DNA of 64,000 nucleotides. Source: Oscillospiraceae bacterium. Lineage in GTDB: Bacteria; Bacillota; Clostridia; Oscillospirales; Oscillospiraceae. The position numbers were made by a program, and so were the translations under genes. The notes beneath the pieces are model-generated. The model was not told the origin of the DNA and made no database searches. It saw nothing but the letters and a program-made list of their open reading frames with translations. The stretch spans positions 1-64,000 of the forward strand of contig CACYLY010000044.1 of NCBI GenBank assembly GCA_902775355.1. Direction: 5' to 3'. Shown here piece after piece: positions 26,520 through 34,780 of this stretch (positions are counted from its first letter, which is position 1; each line of letters starts with the position of its first letter).

Positions 26520-27491
26520 ATGGATCACAAGAATTATGACGTGGCGGCTCTGGGCGAGCTGCTGATCGATTTCACCCAAAACGGCCGCAGCGAGCAGGGC
26601 AACCTGCTCTTTGAGGCCAATCCCGGCGGCGCGCCGGCCAATGTCCTGGCCATGCTGCGCAAGCTGGGCAAGCGCTGCGCCTTTCTCGGCAAGGTGGGCA
26701 GGGATGGCTTCGGCGACCTGCTGGCCCGGGCCGTGGAAGAAGCCGGCGTGGACCTGCGGGGCCTGCGGCGGGATGAGGCGGTGCACACCACCCTGGCGGT
26801 GGTGCAGACTCTCCCCGGCGGGGACCGGGATTTCAGCTTTTACCGCAAGCCCGGCGCGGATATCCTGCTGCGGCCGGAGGAGCTGGACCGGGAGCTGCTG
26901 GCGGACTGCCGCGTTTTCCACTTCGGCACCCTCTCCCTGACGGACGAGCCCTGCCGCTCCGCCACCATGGAGGCCCTGGCGCTGGCAAAGGCCGCCGGCG
27001 CGCTGATCTCCTTCGACCCCAACCTCCGCCCGCCCCTCTGGGGCAGCATGGAGGAGGCCAGGGAATGGATCGCCTGGGGCCTGGCGCGCTGCGACATTCT
27101 GAAGATCGCGGACAATGAGCTGCTCTTCATGACCGGCGAGGAGGATTTTGACCGGGGGGCCGCCATCCTGCGGGAGCGCTATCCCAATATCCGCCTGCTG
27201 AACGTCACCGCCGGGGCAGCGGGCAGCCATTCCTATTACGGGGACCTGCGCGTCTTCGTTCCCGCCTGCAAAAAGGGCGGCGTCATCGAGACCACCGGCG
27301 CGGGGGACACCTTCTGCGCCTGCGTGCTGAACTACGTGCTGGAGCACGGCCTGGACGGGCTGGACGAGGCGGCGCTGCGGGAGATGCTGCGCTTTGCCAA
27401 CACCGCGGCCTACCTGGTCACCACCAAAAAGGGCGCCATCCGCTCCATGCCGGAAAAGGCCCGGGTGGACGCCCTGCTGAACGAAGAATAA
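26520..27491 (+). CDS. PfkB-family sugar kinase, probably fructokinase
   Basis: 323 aa, ATG 26520 with GGAGGG just upstream. PfkB signatures are present: GELLIDF and NPGGAPANVLAML near the N-terminus and ETTGAGDTFCACVLNYVL near the C-terminus, holding the catalytic Asp. The ScrK-like fructokinase group fits best; 2-dehydro-3-deoxygluconate kinase is the alternative. It stands between terminators. Confidence 0.9.
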   Translation: MDHKNYDVAALGELLIDFTQNGRSEQGNLLFEANPGGAPANVLAMLRKLGKRCAFLGKVGRDGFGDLLARAVEEAGVDLRGLRRDEAVHTTLAVVQTLPGGDRDFSFYRKPGADILLRPEELDRELLADCRVFHFGTLSLTDEPCRSATMEALALAKAAGALISFDPNLRPPLWGSMEEAREWIAWGLARCDILKIADNELLFMTGEEDFDRGAAILRERYPNIRLLNVTAGAAGSHSYYGDLRVFVPACKKGGVIETTGAGDTFCACVLNYVLEHGLDGLDEAALREMLRFANTAAYLVTTKKGAIRSMPEKARVDALLNEE

Positions 27492-27528
27492 AGGATCGGG
27501 CGAAAGCTTTCGCCCGCCGTGACACGCC

Positions 27529-28704
27529 ATGAAACGAGGAATATTCGTCCTGCTGATGCTGGCGGCGCTGCTGGGCGCTGCGCTGCTTCTGATCCCGCTG
27601 AACGCCTTTGCCGCGCTGGAGACGGCCATCCCCATGCCTGTCGCCTCCGCCCCGGAGCAAACGCCGGCGCCGACGCCCGAACCGACCCCGGAACCCACGC
27701 CTGAGCCCACACCGGAACCTACACCCGAGCCCACGCCTGAGCCCACACCCGAGCCGTCGCCCGAGCCGTCGCCCGAACCCACGCCTGAGCCCACACCCGA
27801 ACCGACCCCCGAGCCGACCCCCGAGCCCACGCCCACCAACTGCATCCGCCTCCTGGAGGGCGACGAGATCCTGTGGACCTGCGGCCAGATCTATTACGAG
27901 CCCGGCTGGGACGCCTGGGGGCCCGAGGGAGAAGACCGGAGCGAGGACGTGACCGTGTCGGGTTCGGTGCGCTATTGCTTTGTGGGGGACTACGAGCTCC
28001 GCTACCTGCTGTGCGACGGCGGGGAGACCCTGGCCGAGGCCACGCGCCTGGTCCACGTGGTCCCGGCGGAGCTGCCGGAAACGGTGCACCGGGACAAGAC
28101 CATCTATCTCACCTTTGACGACGGGCCCTGTGAGTACACGGAGCAGGTGCTGGACGTGCTGGCCAAGTACGACGTGAAGGCCACCTTCTTTGTCATCTGC
28201 GGCCGGAAAGACGCGGATCTTCAGCTTCTTCCCCGGATCGTGGAGGAAGGGCACACCCTGGGGATCCACTGCTACAACCACAAGTATGAACAGATCTACC
28301 GCAGTCCCCAGGCCTTCATGGACGACTTTATGGCCGCCCAGGAGGTGATCTACATGTACACCGGGCAATACGCGACGGTATCCCGCTTCCCCGGCGGCAG
28401 CCCAACCGCCGAGCCTCTGGCCCTGTATTTTCCCGACCGCTACGACGGGCTGCGGGAGATGATGCACAACATGGGCGTCCGCTATTACGACTGGGACGTG
28501 CAGCCGGAGATCGCCCGCACCGCCATCGGCACCTTCTCCAATTTCAGCCATCCCTCCCAGCCCTACGACGGGGCCATCGTCCTGCAGCACGACACCCGGA
28601 AGTATTCCGTGGCCGCTCTGGAGGACATGATCCGCTGGGGTCTGGACAACGGCTACACCTTCGCCGCCATCGACCTGACCACGCCGGAGTACCATCAGCG
28701 GTAG
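27529..28704 (+). CDS. Secreted polysaccharide deacetylase (CE4) with PEPT stalk
   Basis: 391 aa. A signal peptide or anchor (residues 1-28) is followed by about 15 PEPT/PEPS repeats (about 45-102), a small Ig-like segment, and a NodB/CE4 domain: TFDDGP with the catalytic Asp pair, [11 protein letters not shown] with the zinc histidines, RFPGGS. CE4 enzymes remove acetyl groups from peptidoglycan or other surface glycans. A relative with different N-terminal domains is at 41549-42997. Confidence 0.93.
   Translation: MKRGIFVLLMLAALLGAALLLIPLNAFAALETAIPMPVASAPEQTPAPTPEPTPEPTPEPTPEPTPEPTPEPTPEPSPEPSPEPTPEPTPEPTPEPTPEPTPTNCIRLLEGDEILWTCGQIYYEPGWDAWGPEGEDRSEDVTVSGSVRYCFVGDYELRYLLCDGGETLAEATRLVHVVPAELPETVHRDKTIYLTFDDGPCEYTEQVLDVLAKYDVKATFFVICGRKDADLQLLPRIVEEGHTLGIHCYNHKYEQIYRSPQAFMDDFMAAQEVIYMYTGQYATVSRFPGGSPTAEPLALYFPDRYDGLREMMHNMGVRYYDWDVQPEIARTAIGTFSNFSHPSQPYDGAIVLQHDTRKYSVAALEDMIRWGLDNGYTFAAIDLTTPEYHQR
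27660..27835 (+). repeat. Coding 12-bp repeat (PEPT stalk)
   Basis: Tandem 12-bp units encode the PEPT stalk of the deacetylase; same kind as 2455-2685 with different third-base drift. Confidence 0.9.
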
Positions 28705-28707
28705 CTG

Positions 28708-28813
28708 TTTAGTTCGTAGTTCGTAGTTTTTAGTAAACGAAAAAGCAAGAGGATGTGATACGCATTCACATCCTCTTGCTTTTTCAATGAAAAGAAACTA
28801 CGAACTACGAACT
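28708..28813. repeat. Inverted word arrays around a terminator
   Basis: The left array (AGTTCGTAGTTCGTAGTTT, 28711-28729) and right array (GAAACTACGAACTACGAACT, 28795-28814) are reverse complements over about 19 bases and enclose the terminator hairpin, forming one long double stem. Confidence 0.85.
28740..28790. terminator. Bidirectional terminator
   Basis: Stem AAAAAGCAAGAGGATGTGA / TCACATCCTCTTGCTTTTT with loop TACGCAT, between the convergent deacetylase and hypB genes. Confidence 0.92.
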
Positions 28814-28815
28814 GG

Positions 28816-29484
28816 TCAGCCGTTCCAGACGGAGATCTGCTCCCGGAGCCACTGGGCCCATTCCTCGATCCCCTCGCCGGTGCGGGCGGAGATGGGGATG
28901 ACCTTCATATTGGGGTTCAGGCGGCGGACGTACTCCCTGCACTTGTCCACATCGAAATCGAAGTAGGGCAGCACGTCGATCTTGTTGATGAGCAGCACGT
29001 CGCAGATGGAGAACATCAGCGGGTACTTCAGGGGCTTGTCGTCCCCCTCGGGCACGGAGAGGATCATGGCGTTCTTGGCCGATCCAGTGTCAAACTCCGC
29101 GGGGCAGACCAGGTTGCCCACGTTTTCCAGGATGCAGAAGTCCAGGTCTTCCACGCCCATGCCCTCCAGGCCCTGGCGGGTCATGCCTGCGTCCAGATGG
29201 CACATGCCGCCGGTGTGCAGCTGGATGACCTTCACGCCGGTCTTCTCGATGGCCGCGGCGTCCACGTCCGAGTCGATGTCCGCCTCCATGACGCCGATGC
29301 GGAACTCGTCCTTCAGGGCGGCGATGGTGGCCTTCAGGGTGGTGGTCTTGCCGGAGCCGGGGGAACTCATCAGGTTCAGCAGGAAGGTCTTGCTCCGCTT
29401 CAGCTCCTCGCGCAGCTTGTCGGCCTCCCGGTCGTTGTTTTCAAACACGCTCTGTTTGATCTCTAAAATACGGTATCCTTCCAT
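28816..29484 (-). CDS. hypB: Hydrogenase nickel incorporation GTPase HypB
   Basis: 222 aa from the ATG at 29484, preceded by GAGGTG. SIMIBI-class GTPase with P-loop SSPGSGKTT, switch segment EADIDSDVDA, the metal-binding LHTGGMCHLDAGM (Cys/His) and the NKIDVLP specificity motif. HypB delivers Ni to hydrogenases. The N-terminal His-rich or CxxCGC segment of some homologues is absent. No hydrogenase or other hyp gene is in the window, so its client is elsewhere. Confidence 0.95.
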   Translation of the reverse strand: MEGYRILEIKQSVFENNDREADKLREELKRSKTFLLNLMSSPGSGKTTTLKATIAALKDEFRIGVMEADIDSDVDAAAIEKTGVKVIQLHTGGMCHLDAGMTRQGLEGMGVEDLDFCILENVGNLVCPAEFDTGSAKNAMILSVPEGDDKPLKYPLMFSICDVLLINKIDVLPYFDFDVDKCREYVRRLNPNMKVIPISARTGEGIEEWAQWLREQISVWNG

Positions 29485-29513
29485 AGCGCACCTCATATTC
29501 ACAGATTTTGCCC

Positions 29514-29542
29514 GATTATTTTAGCACAGCGCCGTGAAAAAT
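29514..29542 (-). promoter_or_regulatory. Probable sigma-A promoter of hypB
   Basis: Minus strand: -35 TTGCAT, 17-base spacer, -10 TAAAAT about 40 bases before the start. Confidence 0.6.
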
Positions 29543-29600
29543 GCAATCATTGACAAGCCGGTTATAATAAATACAGATCATTTTTCGGGAGGGCGCGGAT

Positions 29601-30236
29601 ATGGCGGTGCAAGGCGTATTGTGGGACATGGACGGGACGGTGCTGGACACGCTGGAGGATCTCTGGGCCGCCGTCAACGTGAGTCTGCGTCGCTTCGATC
29701 TGCCGGAGGTCAGTCTGGACCGGGTCCGGGCGGGCCTGGGCAACGGGGCGGCGCATCTCATCTCCGTCTGCGCCCCGGCGGAGCGGCGGGAAGAGGTGCT
29801 GGCCTTCTACAAGCCCTGGTACGACGCCCACTGCAACGTGAAAACCGGCCCCTATCCCGGGATCCTGCCTCTGATGGCGCGGCTGCGGAAGCGGGGCGTG
29901 AAGCAGGCCATCATCTCCAACAAGCCGGACCCGGCGGTGCAGGAGCTGGCCCGGAGCTACTTCCCCGGCCTGCTGGAGACCGCCGTAGGCGAGAGCGCGA
30001 GCGTCCGCCGCAAGCCGAATCCGGACGCGGTGCTGGCAGCCGTCCGGCAGATGGGGCTGCGCGCTGCCGACTGCGTCTACGTGGGCGACACGGAGGTGGA
30101 CCTGGCCACGGCGCGAAACGCCGGCATGGCCTGCGTCGCCGTCACCTGGGGCTTTCGCAGCCGAGAGCAGCTGATCGCCGCCGGCGCGACCCGGATCGCG
30201 GACACGGCGGAGGAGCTGGAAAAACGATTGGAATGA
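29601..30236 (+). CDS. HAD-IA phosphatase (phosphoglycolate phosphatase-like)
   Basis: 211 aa with GGGAGG before the ATG. Motifs: WDMDGTVLDT (nucleophile Asp), IISNKPD (Thr/Ser motif variant), RRKPNPDAV (Lys), YVGDTEVDLATARNAG (acidic motif). Size and order fit Gph/PpaX-type enzymes; substrate not determined. Confidence 0.9.
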   Translation: MAVQGVLWDMDGTVLDTLEDLWAAVNVSLRRFDLPEVSLDRVRAGLGNGAAHLISVCAPAERREEVLAFYKPWYDAHCNVKTGPYPGILPLMARLRKRGVKQAIISNKPDPAVQELARSYFPGLLETAVGESASVRRKPNPDAVLAAVRQMGLRAADCVYVGDTEVDLATARNAGMACVAVTWGFRSREQLIAAGATRIADTAEELEKRLE

Positions 30237-30457
30237 AGAAATGATGTCGCTGCGCTAATGAAGAAATGAAGAAATGATGTCGCTGCGCGACGGATTGAAA
30301 TTCCCCCTATTCCCCAGTGTGCGCACTGGGGACTTCCCCCGAAGGGGGAAGCAAGTCCGCGTCTTGCCTCCCCCTTTGGGGGAGGTGGCTGAGCCGCCTG
30401 CGGCGAGGCCGGAAGGGGTCTTCATTCCTTCATTCCTTCATTCCTTCATTCCTTCAT
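30234..30457. repeat. Inverted word arrays enclosing a palindromic repeat
   Basis: Left: ATGAAGAAATGATGTCGCTGCGC words (30234-30294). Right: CATTCCTTCATTCCTTCAT words (30424-30456), roughly the reverse complement of the left theme. Between them are the palindrome CCCCAGTGTGCGCACTGGGG (30313-30332) and the REP-like unit CTTGCCTCCCCC...GGAAGGGGTC (30362-30422). Confidence 0.75.
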
Positions 30458-30500
30458 GGAAAAAGAATCCTCTTTGATGTTCAAAGAGGATTCTTTTTCA
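30457..30500. terminator. Bidirectional terminator overlapping rsmG 3' end
   Basis: A 19-bp perfect stem (30459-30477 with 30481-30499) with a 3-base loop TGT. The right arm contains the last codons and stop of rsmG. Confidence 0.92.
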
Positions 30501-31173
30501 TCTGCGCCCATTTGCGGGGGTACTTCTTCGGCGTGTCCGTCACCTTCCGGATCAGCACCGCGTTGTGGCGCAGCTCGGTGCCGGGAACGGCATACTCGGC
30601 CACACGCTCCACTTCGCCGCCCAGGAGCCGGATGCCGCGCTCCGCCTCCCGCAGCTCTTCCGAGAGCTCCGGCCCCTTCATGGCGACAAAGAGGCCGCCC
30701 TGCTTGACGAAGGGCAGGCACAGCTCACCCAGCAGGTTGAGCCTTGCCACGGCCCGGGAGCAGGCCAGATCGAAGCTCTGCCGCAGCTCCCCCGCCGCGG
30801 CCTCCTCCGCCCGGGCGTGGAGGCAGCGCACGTCGCCAAAGCCCAGCTCGGCGCAGACGGCGGAGAGGAACTTCACTCGCTTGTCCAGACTGTCCAGCAG
30901 CACCAGGTCCAGCTCCGGCCGCAGGATCTTCAGCACCAGACCGGGGAAGCCCGCGCCGGTGCCCACGTCGATCACCCGCTTGCCCGCCAGGTCCGCAAGC
31001 CCGGTCAGGGCCGCGCAGTCCAGGAAATGGAGCCGGGCCGTGTCCTCCTCGCCGGAGATGGCGGTGAGGTTCATGACCTTGTTCCACTCGGTCAGCAGCT
31101 CGTAATAGCGCCGGAAGCGCCTCAGGGCCGTCTCGTCACAGTCCAGGCCCTGGCGCAGGATCTCCTCCAGCAT
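30481..31173 (-). CDS. rsmG: 16S rRNA (guanine-527-N7)-methyltransferase RsmG
   Basis: 230 aa. SAM-dependent methyltransferase with the motif VIDVGTGAGFPGLVLKI for SAM binding and the N-terminal NLTAI region typical of GidB/RsmG. It methylates G527 in the 530 loop. It begins 3 bases after the stop of the TSCPD gene and is probably co-transcribed with it. It is not next to mnmG/parAB as in many bacteria. Confidence 0.97.
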   Translation of the reverse strand: MLEEILRQGLDCDETALRRFRRYYELLTEWNKVMNLTAISGEEDTARLHFLDCAALTGLADLAGKRVIDVGTGAGFPGLVLKILRPELDLVLLDSLDKRVKFLSAVCAELGFGDVRCLHARAEEAAAGELRQSFDLACSRAVARLNLLGELCLPFVKQGGLFVAMKGPELSEELREAERGIRLLGGEVERVAEYAVPGTELRHNAVLIRKVTDTPKKYPRKWAQMKKNPL

Positions 31174-31176
31174 GGC

Positions 31177-31428
31177 TTATTCTCCCGCCAGGCACTTGCG
31201 CAGGGCCTTGGACAGCTGGTCCGGGCAGGAGGTGGGCTTGGAGCCGCAGCGGATGCCCTCCATCCGGCGGATGGCCTCCTCCGCGTCCATGCCGACCACC
31301 AGTCTGGAGATGCCCTGGAGATTGCCGCTGCAGCCGCCCAGGACCTCCACCCGGCGGATGACGCCGTCCTCCACCTCCACTTCCATCAGCTGGGAGCAGA
31401 CCCCTTCGGGGCGATAGGTATAGGTCAT
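31177..31428 (-). CDS. TSCPD-domain protein (TIGR03905-like)
   Basis: 83 aa, ATG 31428 with AAGGAAG upstream. A small domain with a C-terminal TSCPDQL motif and further conserved cysteines (GGCSGNLQG, IRCGSK). Members of this family are common in Clostridia and of unknown function; the same motif ends some ribonucleotide reductases. It starts a two-gene unit with rsmG. Confidence 0.92.
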   Translation of the reverse strand: MTYTYRPEGVCSQLMEVEVEDGVIRRVEVLGGCSGNLQGISRLVVGMDAEEAIRRMEGIRCGSKPTSCPDQLSKALRKCLAGE

Positions 31429-31504
31429 CGAAAACACTTCCTTTCTGCGCTCGAATATAGCATGTCTGTCCCGTTTTTGCAAGCCGGAGGCGCGGGGAGG
31501 AAAG

Positions 31505-31640
31505 AATGAAAAATGAAAAATTATGGTGTCGCCTTCGGCGACGGATCGGATCTCTGATCGGCCTGCGGCCCCGACCGGTTCCCTCTCTCCCTCAAACGCA
31601 GGGGCTTCTATCATTGTTCATTGTTCATTATTCATTTTCC
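31505..31640. repeat. Inverted word arrays with palindromic core
   Basis: Left: AATGAAAAATGAAAAAT (31505-31524). Right: ATTGTTCATTGTTCATTATTCATT (31613-31636), approximately its reverse complement. The core holds GTGTCGCCTTCGGCGAC and CTGCGGCCCCGACCGG palindromes. About 135 bases, MITE-like in outline but without a known family. Confidence 0.65.
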
Positions 31641-31696
31641 CGCCTCCGCCCGCATATACTGGTATCTGAGAATACCGTGAGCGGGGAGGGGCGGAC

Positions 31697-32731
31697 ATGC
31701 GCGTTTCGGGAAGACTGGCCATGCTGGGGATGGCGGTGCTGCTGGGTTTTCTGCTGTCGGCGGCGAACCGCAGCACCTGGGAGACGGGGCAGATGCGCCT
31801 CCAAGAGGCGGAGCGGATGAAGAACGTGGTGGTCCTGGGGCAGGATGCCTCCGGACCGCCGGAGGCCGCGCCGGAGCCCGCCGCGGAGGCGGAGGCCCCC
31901 GAGGAAGAGGCGTCCGGCGAGCCGCCGGAGGTGCTGGTCTCGGTGATGCAGACCCGCAGCGGCGCGGACCTGCGGGAGACCACCATCTCCGGCGCTCAGC
32001 TTTTGAAGAACGAGACAAGCTATGCCCTGGACCCGGAAGCCATCCTTCAGGAGGGCCCCTCCCTGCGCCTGCCCGCGGAGGGGCCTCAGATCCTGATCAT
32101 CCACACCCACGGCAGCGAGGCCTATACCCCCGCCGGTCTGGACCGCTACGAGGCCAGCGACACGAACCGGACCCAGGACCCCCGTTACAGTGTGATCCGG
32201 GTGGGGGACGAGCTGGCGGAGCGGCTGGAGGAGCAGGGCCTGCGGGTGATCCACGACCGGGAGATCTACGACTACCCCAGCTACACCGGCTCCTACAGCC
32301 GCTCCGGGGAGGCGGTAGAGCGCTGCCTGGAGCAGTACCCGGGCATCGCCGTGGTCATCGACCTGCACCGGGACGCACTGGGAGCGGACGGGGTGGTCTA
32401 CAAGACCATGGCCGAGGAAGAGGGTACCGTGGCCAGCCAGGTGATGCTCCTGGTGGGCAGCGACGAGAGCGGCCTGGAGCACCCCAACTGGCGGGAAAAC
32501 CTGGCCCTGGCCCTGTATCTGCAGCAGGCCGCGGCCACAGCCCACCCCACGCTGATGCGCCCGGTGTCCCTGGTGCCCCAGCGCTACAACCAGCAGCTCT
32601 GCACCGGCGCCCTGATCCTGGAGGTGGGCTCCAGCGGCAACACCCTCCAGGAGGCCCTGGCCGCCGTGCGCCTCTTTGCCGAGGCCGCAGGCCCCGCCCT
32701 GCTGGCCCTGGCCGAGCCCGGAGAAGCGTGA
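31697..32731 (+). CDS. spoIIP: Stage II sporulation protein P
   Basis: 344 aa. An N-terminal signal anchor (about 5-22), an Ala/Glu/Pro-rich linker (about 50-80), then the SpoIIP amidase/endopeptidase domain with LIIHTHGSEAYTP and IDLHRDA as zinc and catalytic regions. With SpoIID and SpoIIM it degrades septal peptidoglycan for engulfment. It marks the lineage as a spore former or recent descendant. GGGAGG precedes the ATG; no clear sigma-E promoter was recognised. Confidence 0.95.
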   Translation: MRVSGRLAMLGMAVLLGFLLSAANRSTWETGQMRLQEAERMKNVVVLGQDASGPPEAAPEPAAEAEAPEEEASGEPPEVLVSVMQTRSGADLRETTISGAQLLKNETSYALDPEAILQEGPSLRLPAEGPQILIIHTHGSEAYTPAGLDRYEASDTNRTQDPRYSVIRVGDELAERLEEQGLRVIHDREIYDYPSYTGSYSRSGEAVERCLEQYPGIAVVIDLHRDALGADGVVYKTMAEEEGTVASQVMLLVGSDESGLEHPNWRENLALALYLQQAAATAHPTLMRPVSLVPQRYNQQLCTGALILEVGSSGNTLQEALAAVRLFAEAAGPALLALAEPGEA

Positions 32732-32747
32732 TTTTTCATCTGGGTGC

Positions 32748-32776
32748 TTTACAAAAAGCCCGCGTTCTGGTACATT
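32748..32776 (+). promoter_or_regulatory. Sigma-A promoter of rubrerythrin
   Basis: -35 TTTACA (32748-32753), 17-base spacer, -10 TACATT (32771-32776), 48 bases before the ATG. Confidence 0.7.
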
Positions 32777-32823
32777 ATATATAAGCAGATATCCCAAAAA
32801 TACTTGTACAGGAGGATCATTCC

Positions 32824-33393
32824 ATGAAGAAATGGGTTTGCCCCGTATGCGGTTACGTCCATGAGGGGGACACGCCCCCTGAGAGATGCCCCGTCTGCAA
32901 GGTCCCCGGTGAGCGCTTCACCCTCCAGGCGGAGGAGCTGAGCTGGGCCGCCGAGCATGTGCTGGGCGTGGGCAAGGTCTTCGGCGACGACGTGCCCGAG
33001 GACGTGAAGAAGACCATTATCGACGGGCTCCGCGCCAACTTTGAGGGCGAGTGCAGCGAGGTCGGCATGTACCTGGCCATGGCCCGGGTCGCCTACCGGG
33101 AAGGCTATCCCGAGATCGGCGCCTACTGGGAGAAGGCCGGTCTGGAAGAGGCCGAGCACGCCGCCAAGTTCGCAGAGCTCCTGGGCGAGGTGCTGACGGA
33201 CAGCACCAAGAAGAACCTGGCCATGCGCGTGGACGCGGAGAACGGCGCCACCGCCGGCAAGTTCGAGCTGGCAAAGCTGGCCAAGAAGTACAATCTGGAC
33301 GCCATCCACGACACCGTCCATGAGATGGCCCGGGACGAGGCCCGCCACGGCAAGGCCTTTAAAGGTCTGCTCGACCGCTACTTCGGTAAGTAA
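32824..33393 (+). CDS. Reverse rubrerythrin (peroxide reductase)
   Basis: 189 aa. The rubredoxin domain is at the N-terminus (C6, C9, C22, C25), the reverse of classical rubrerythrin, followed by a four-helix ferritin-like domain with E-x-x-H ligands ([21 protein letters not shown]). It reduces H2O2 to water in anaerobes. GGAGG precedes the ATG. Its last 23 codons recur, diverged, at 33743-33814. Confidence 0.95.
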   Translation: MKKWVCPVCGYVHEGDTPPERCPVCKVPGERFTLQAEELSWAAEHVLGVGKVFGDDVPEDVKKTIIDGLRANFEGECSEVGMYLAMARVAYREGYPEIGAYWEKAGLEEAEHAAKFAELLGEVLTDSTKKNLAMRVDAENGATAGKFELAKLAKKYNLDAIHDTVHEMARDEARHGKAFKGLLDRYFGK

Positions 33394-33407
33394 GGAGCAA
33401 CGTTTCG

Positions 33408-33758
33408 ATGGATATTCAGCAGCAGAAGCAGCACATCCGAGACATTGTCGTCAAGCCCATGCTGAGCATGATTCACGACTTTGAACTGGATTCGTATACC
33501 GACGAGGATGTGGCAGCTTGCCAGACCATTCTGGAAGCCTATGTGGATTCCCTCGCTGCTCTTGCCAATCCTTCCGACGAAGCCATTATGGAACAGGTCA
33601 GGAAGGTCGTTCTCCAGCTCAACGAATGGAATGAGCCCAACGATTTCATTGAAACGGAAGAACGGGAATGGCTCTGGGAGTTAATCCAGGAAAGCGCAGT
33701 AGACTGCGGTCTGAAGAATATTCCTCACGACGTTACCGAGAAATGGCGCGAATGGTAA
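33408..33758 (+). CDS. Uncharacterised 116-aa acidic protein
   Basis: 116 aa, GGAGC about 10 bases before the ATG. The protein is acidic and probably all-helical; no domain was recognised. It ends in a WREW motif. Its DNA is lower in GC and uses codons ending in A/T more than its neighbours, suggesting transfer. It sits between the full rubrerythrin gene and a duplicated rubrerythrin 3' end. Small acidic helical proteins of this style include orphan immunity proteins, but that is only a guess. Confidence 0.7.
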   Translation: MDIQQQKQHIRDIVVKPMLSMIHDFELDSYTDEDVAACQTILEAYVDSLAALANPSDEAIMEQVRKVVLQLNEWNEPNDFIETEEREWLWELIQESAVDCGLKNIPHDVTEKWREW

Positions 33759-33814
33759 GAGCCCGCCACGGCAAGGCCTTCAAGGGCTTGCTGGACCGGT
33801 ACTTCGGCAAGTAA
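33743..33814 (+). pseudogene. Rubrerythrin C-terminal remnant
   Basis: 24 codons in one frame read MARMVRARHGKAF...DRYFGK-stop. All but two or three residues match the last 23 residues of the rubrerythrin at 32824-33393, with many synonymous differences. The remnant overlaps the last codons of the 116-aa gene in another frame. Confidence 0.85.
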
Positions 33815-33841
33815 AACCGACGATTGCTCTGTAATCGGTTC

Positions 33842-33884
33842 GAGGGGGGATCTCTTGTCGGGAATCTCCCCTCCTTTTTTTCAA
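33842..33884 (+). terminator. Rho-independent terminator
   Basis: GAGGGGGGAT pairs with ATCTCCCCTC across a 12-base loop, followed by CTTTTTTTC. Confidence 0.75.
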
Positions 33885-33935
33885 GGGGATGCTGTTTTCG
33901 AGGACGCGGTACAGCATCGATTCCCTCAACGATTT

Positions 33936-34141
33936 GATAATGATTTTAGGATGGCGAAAAGCCAAAAAGCTTTTCGCCGCGCAGCGTTGCTGCGCAGCAA
34001 AACAGCATCGCTGTTTTGCCATATACTCATTGCAATGAGCATATGGCGAATGATTCAAAGAATCATTCGCTGCCAAACTTGTCGTTTGGCAGCGAAATCA
34101 ATCGAAGCTTCGATTGATTTCGCCATCCGATGATCATTATC
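33936..34141. ncRNA. Enclosed array of seven hairpins (structured RNA or DNA element)
   Basis: Seven consecutive stems: 33953-33978 (10 bp), 33979-33995 (7 bp), 33997-34019 (10 bp), 34020-34045 (11 bp with one mismatch), 34046-34070 (11 bp), 34071-34091 (8 bp), 34092-34123 (16 bp perfect palindrome). They are almost contiguous and are enclosed by an outer stem: GATAATGAT (33936-33944) with ATCATTATC (34133-34141), a 4x4 internal loop, then GGATGGCG (33949-33956) with CGCCATCC (34121-34128). No conserved protein is encoded. Strand and product are not known, as the palindromes read alike on both strands. Confidence 0.75.
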
Positions 34142-34157
34142 AGGATCAAAGGCAGAA

Positions 34158-34210
34158 TCGGCGGCAAGAACCTCCTTGCTTTCCCGAAGGCGAAAAAGGT
34201 CTTGCCGCCG
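34158..34210. other. Large stem-loop next to the hairpin array
   Basis: GGCGGCAAGA (34160-34169) pairs with TCTTGCCGCC (about 34199-34208) around a 29-base loop with AACC/GGT extension. It lies 20 bases beyond the array and may belong to the same structured element. Confidence 0.5.
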
Positions 34211-34302
34211 TATCTTTTCATCCCGGCCCGGAATTCTCCCCTCCGGCTGCGGCTGGCCGCGCCGGCGGGACTTCCGCGAGACCGCAGGGAGGTAATGGAA
34301 AA

Positions 34303-34560
34303 ATGGAACATGAACTATTGGACAGAGCGTCGGCGCGCCTGCATGAAAGCGCCGCGGAGGCGGCGGAGGCTTTGCGGCTTCTTCTGCAGTTTGAGGAGCA
34401 GGCGACCCGAGTCTATGACGCGTTCGGCCGCATAGACCAAAACGGCATGGAATGCATTTCCCGGCTGAGCGAAACCGTGGAACAGCTGCGGCAGCTGTCG
34501 GAACTGGTCCCGACCATCGGCGTGGAGATCACTCCCTGTCCGCTTCACCGCGGAGAATAA
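34303..34560 (+). CDS. Small helical/coiled-coil protein, unknown
   Basis: 85 aa from ATG 34303, with AGGGAGG 10 bases upstream. Long heptad-like helices (ASARLHESAAEAAEALRLLLQF, RIDQNGMECISRLSETVEQLRQL) suggest a coiled coil. No catalytic motif or membrane segment was seen. The frame is open further upstream but the ribosome site supports this start. Confidence 0.6.
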   Translation: MEHELLDRASARLHESAAEAAEALRLLLQFEEQATRVYDAFGRIDQNGMECISRLSETVEQLRQLSELVPTIGVEITPCPLHRGE

Positions 34561-34780
34561 GCGGCGCAGTCGAAGAACCGGGGCCCCCGGCCCCATCCCC
34601 ACCACACACATAGAGGAGGCCGCTTGGCGCGCCGCCGATTTTCCCCCGGAGCCGGAACAAAATGCAGTTTTTTTCGTCCTATGACCGAAGGCCAATCCCT
34701 GAAAGAGACATGACGAATCGGAATCGAGCGGCAGGGCCTTCCGGGGCTGCGGTTCCGGCCGGGTAATACGGAGGTACACC
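34561..34780. other. Non-coding gap, nothing recognised
   Basis: About 220 bases with GC-rich imperfect stems (for example GGCCTTCCGG) but no convincing gene, promoter or terminator. Confidence 0.4.

Noticed and set aside
31640..31697. Sigma-E promoter of spoIIP
   Set aside because: No convincing pair of -35 and -10 sigma-E elements at correct spacing could be seen.
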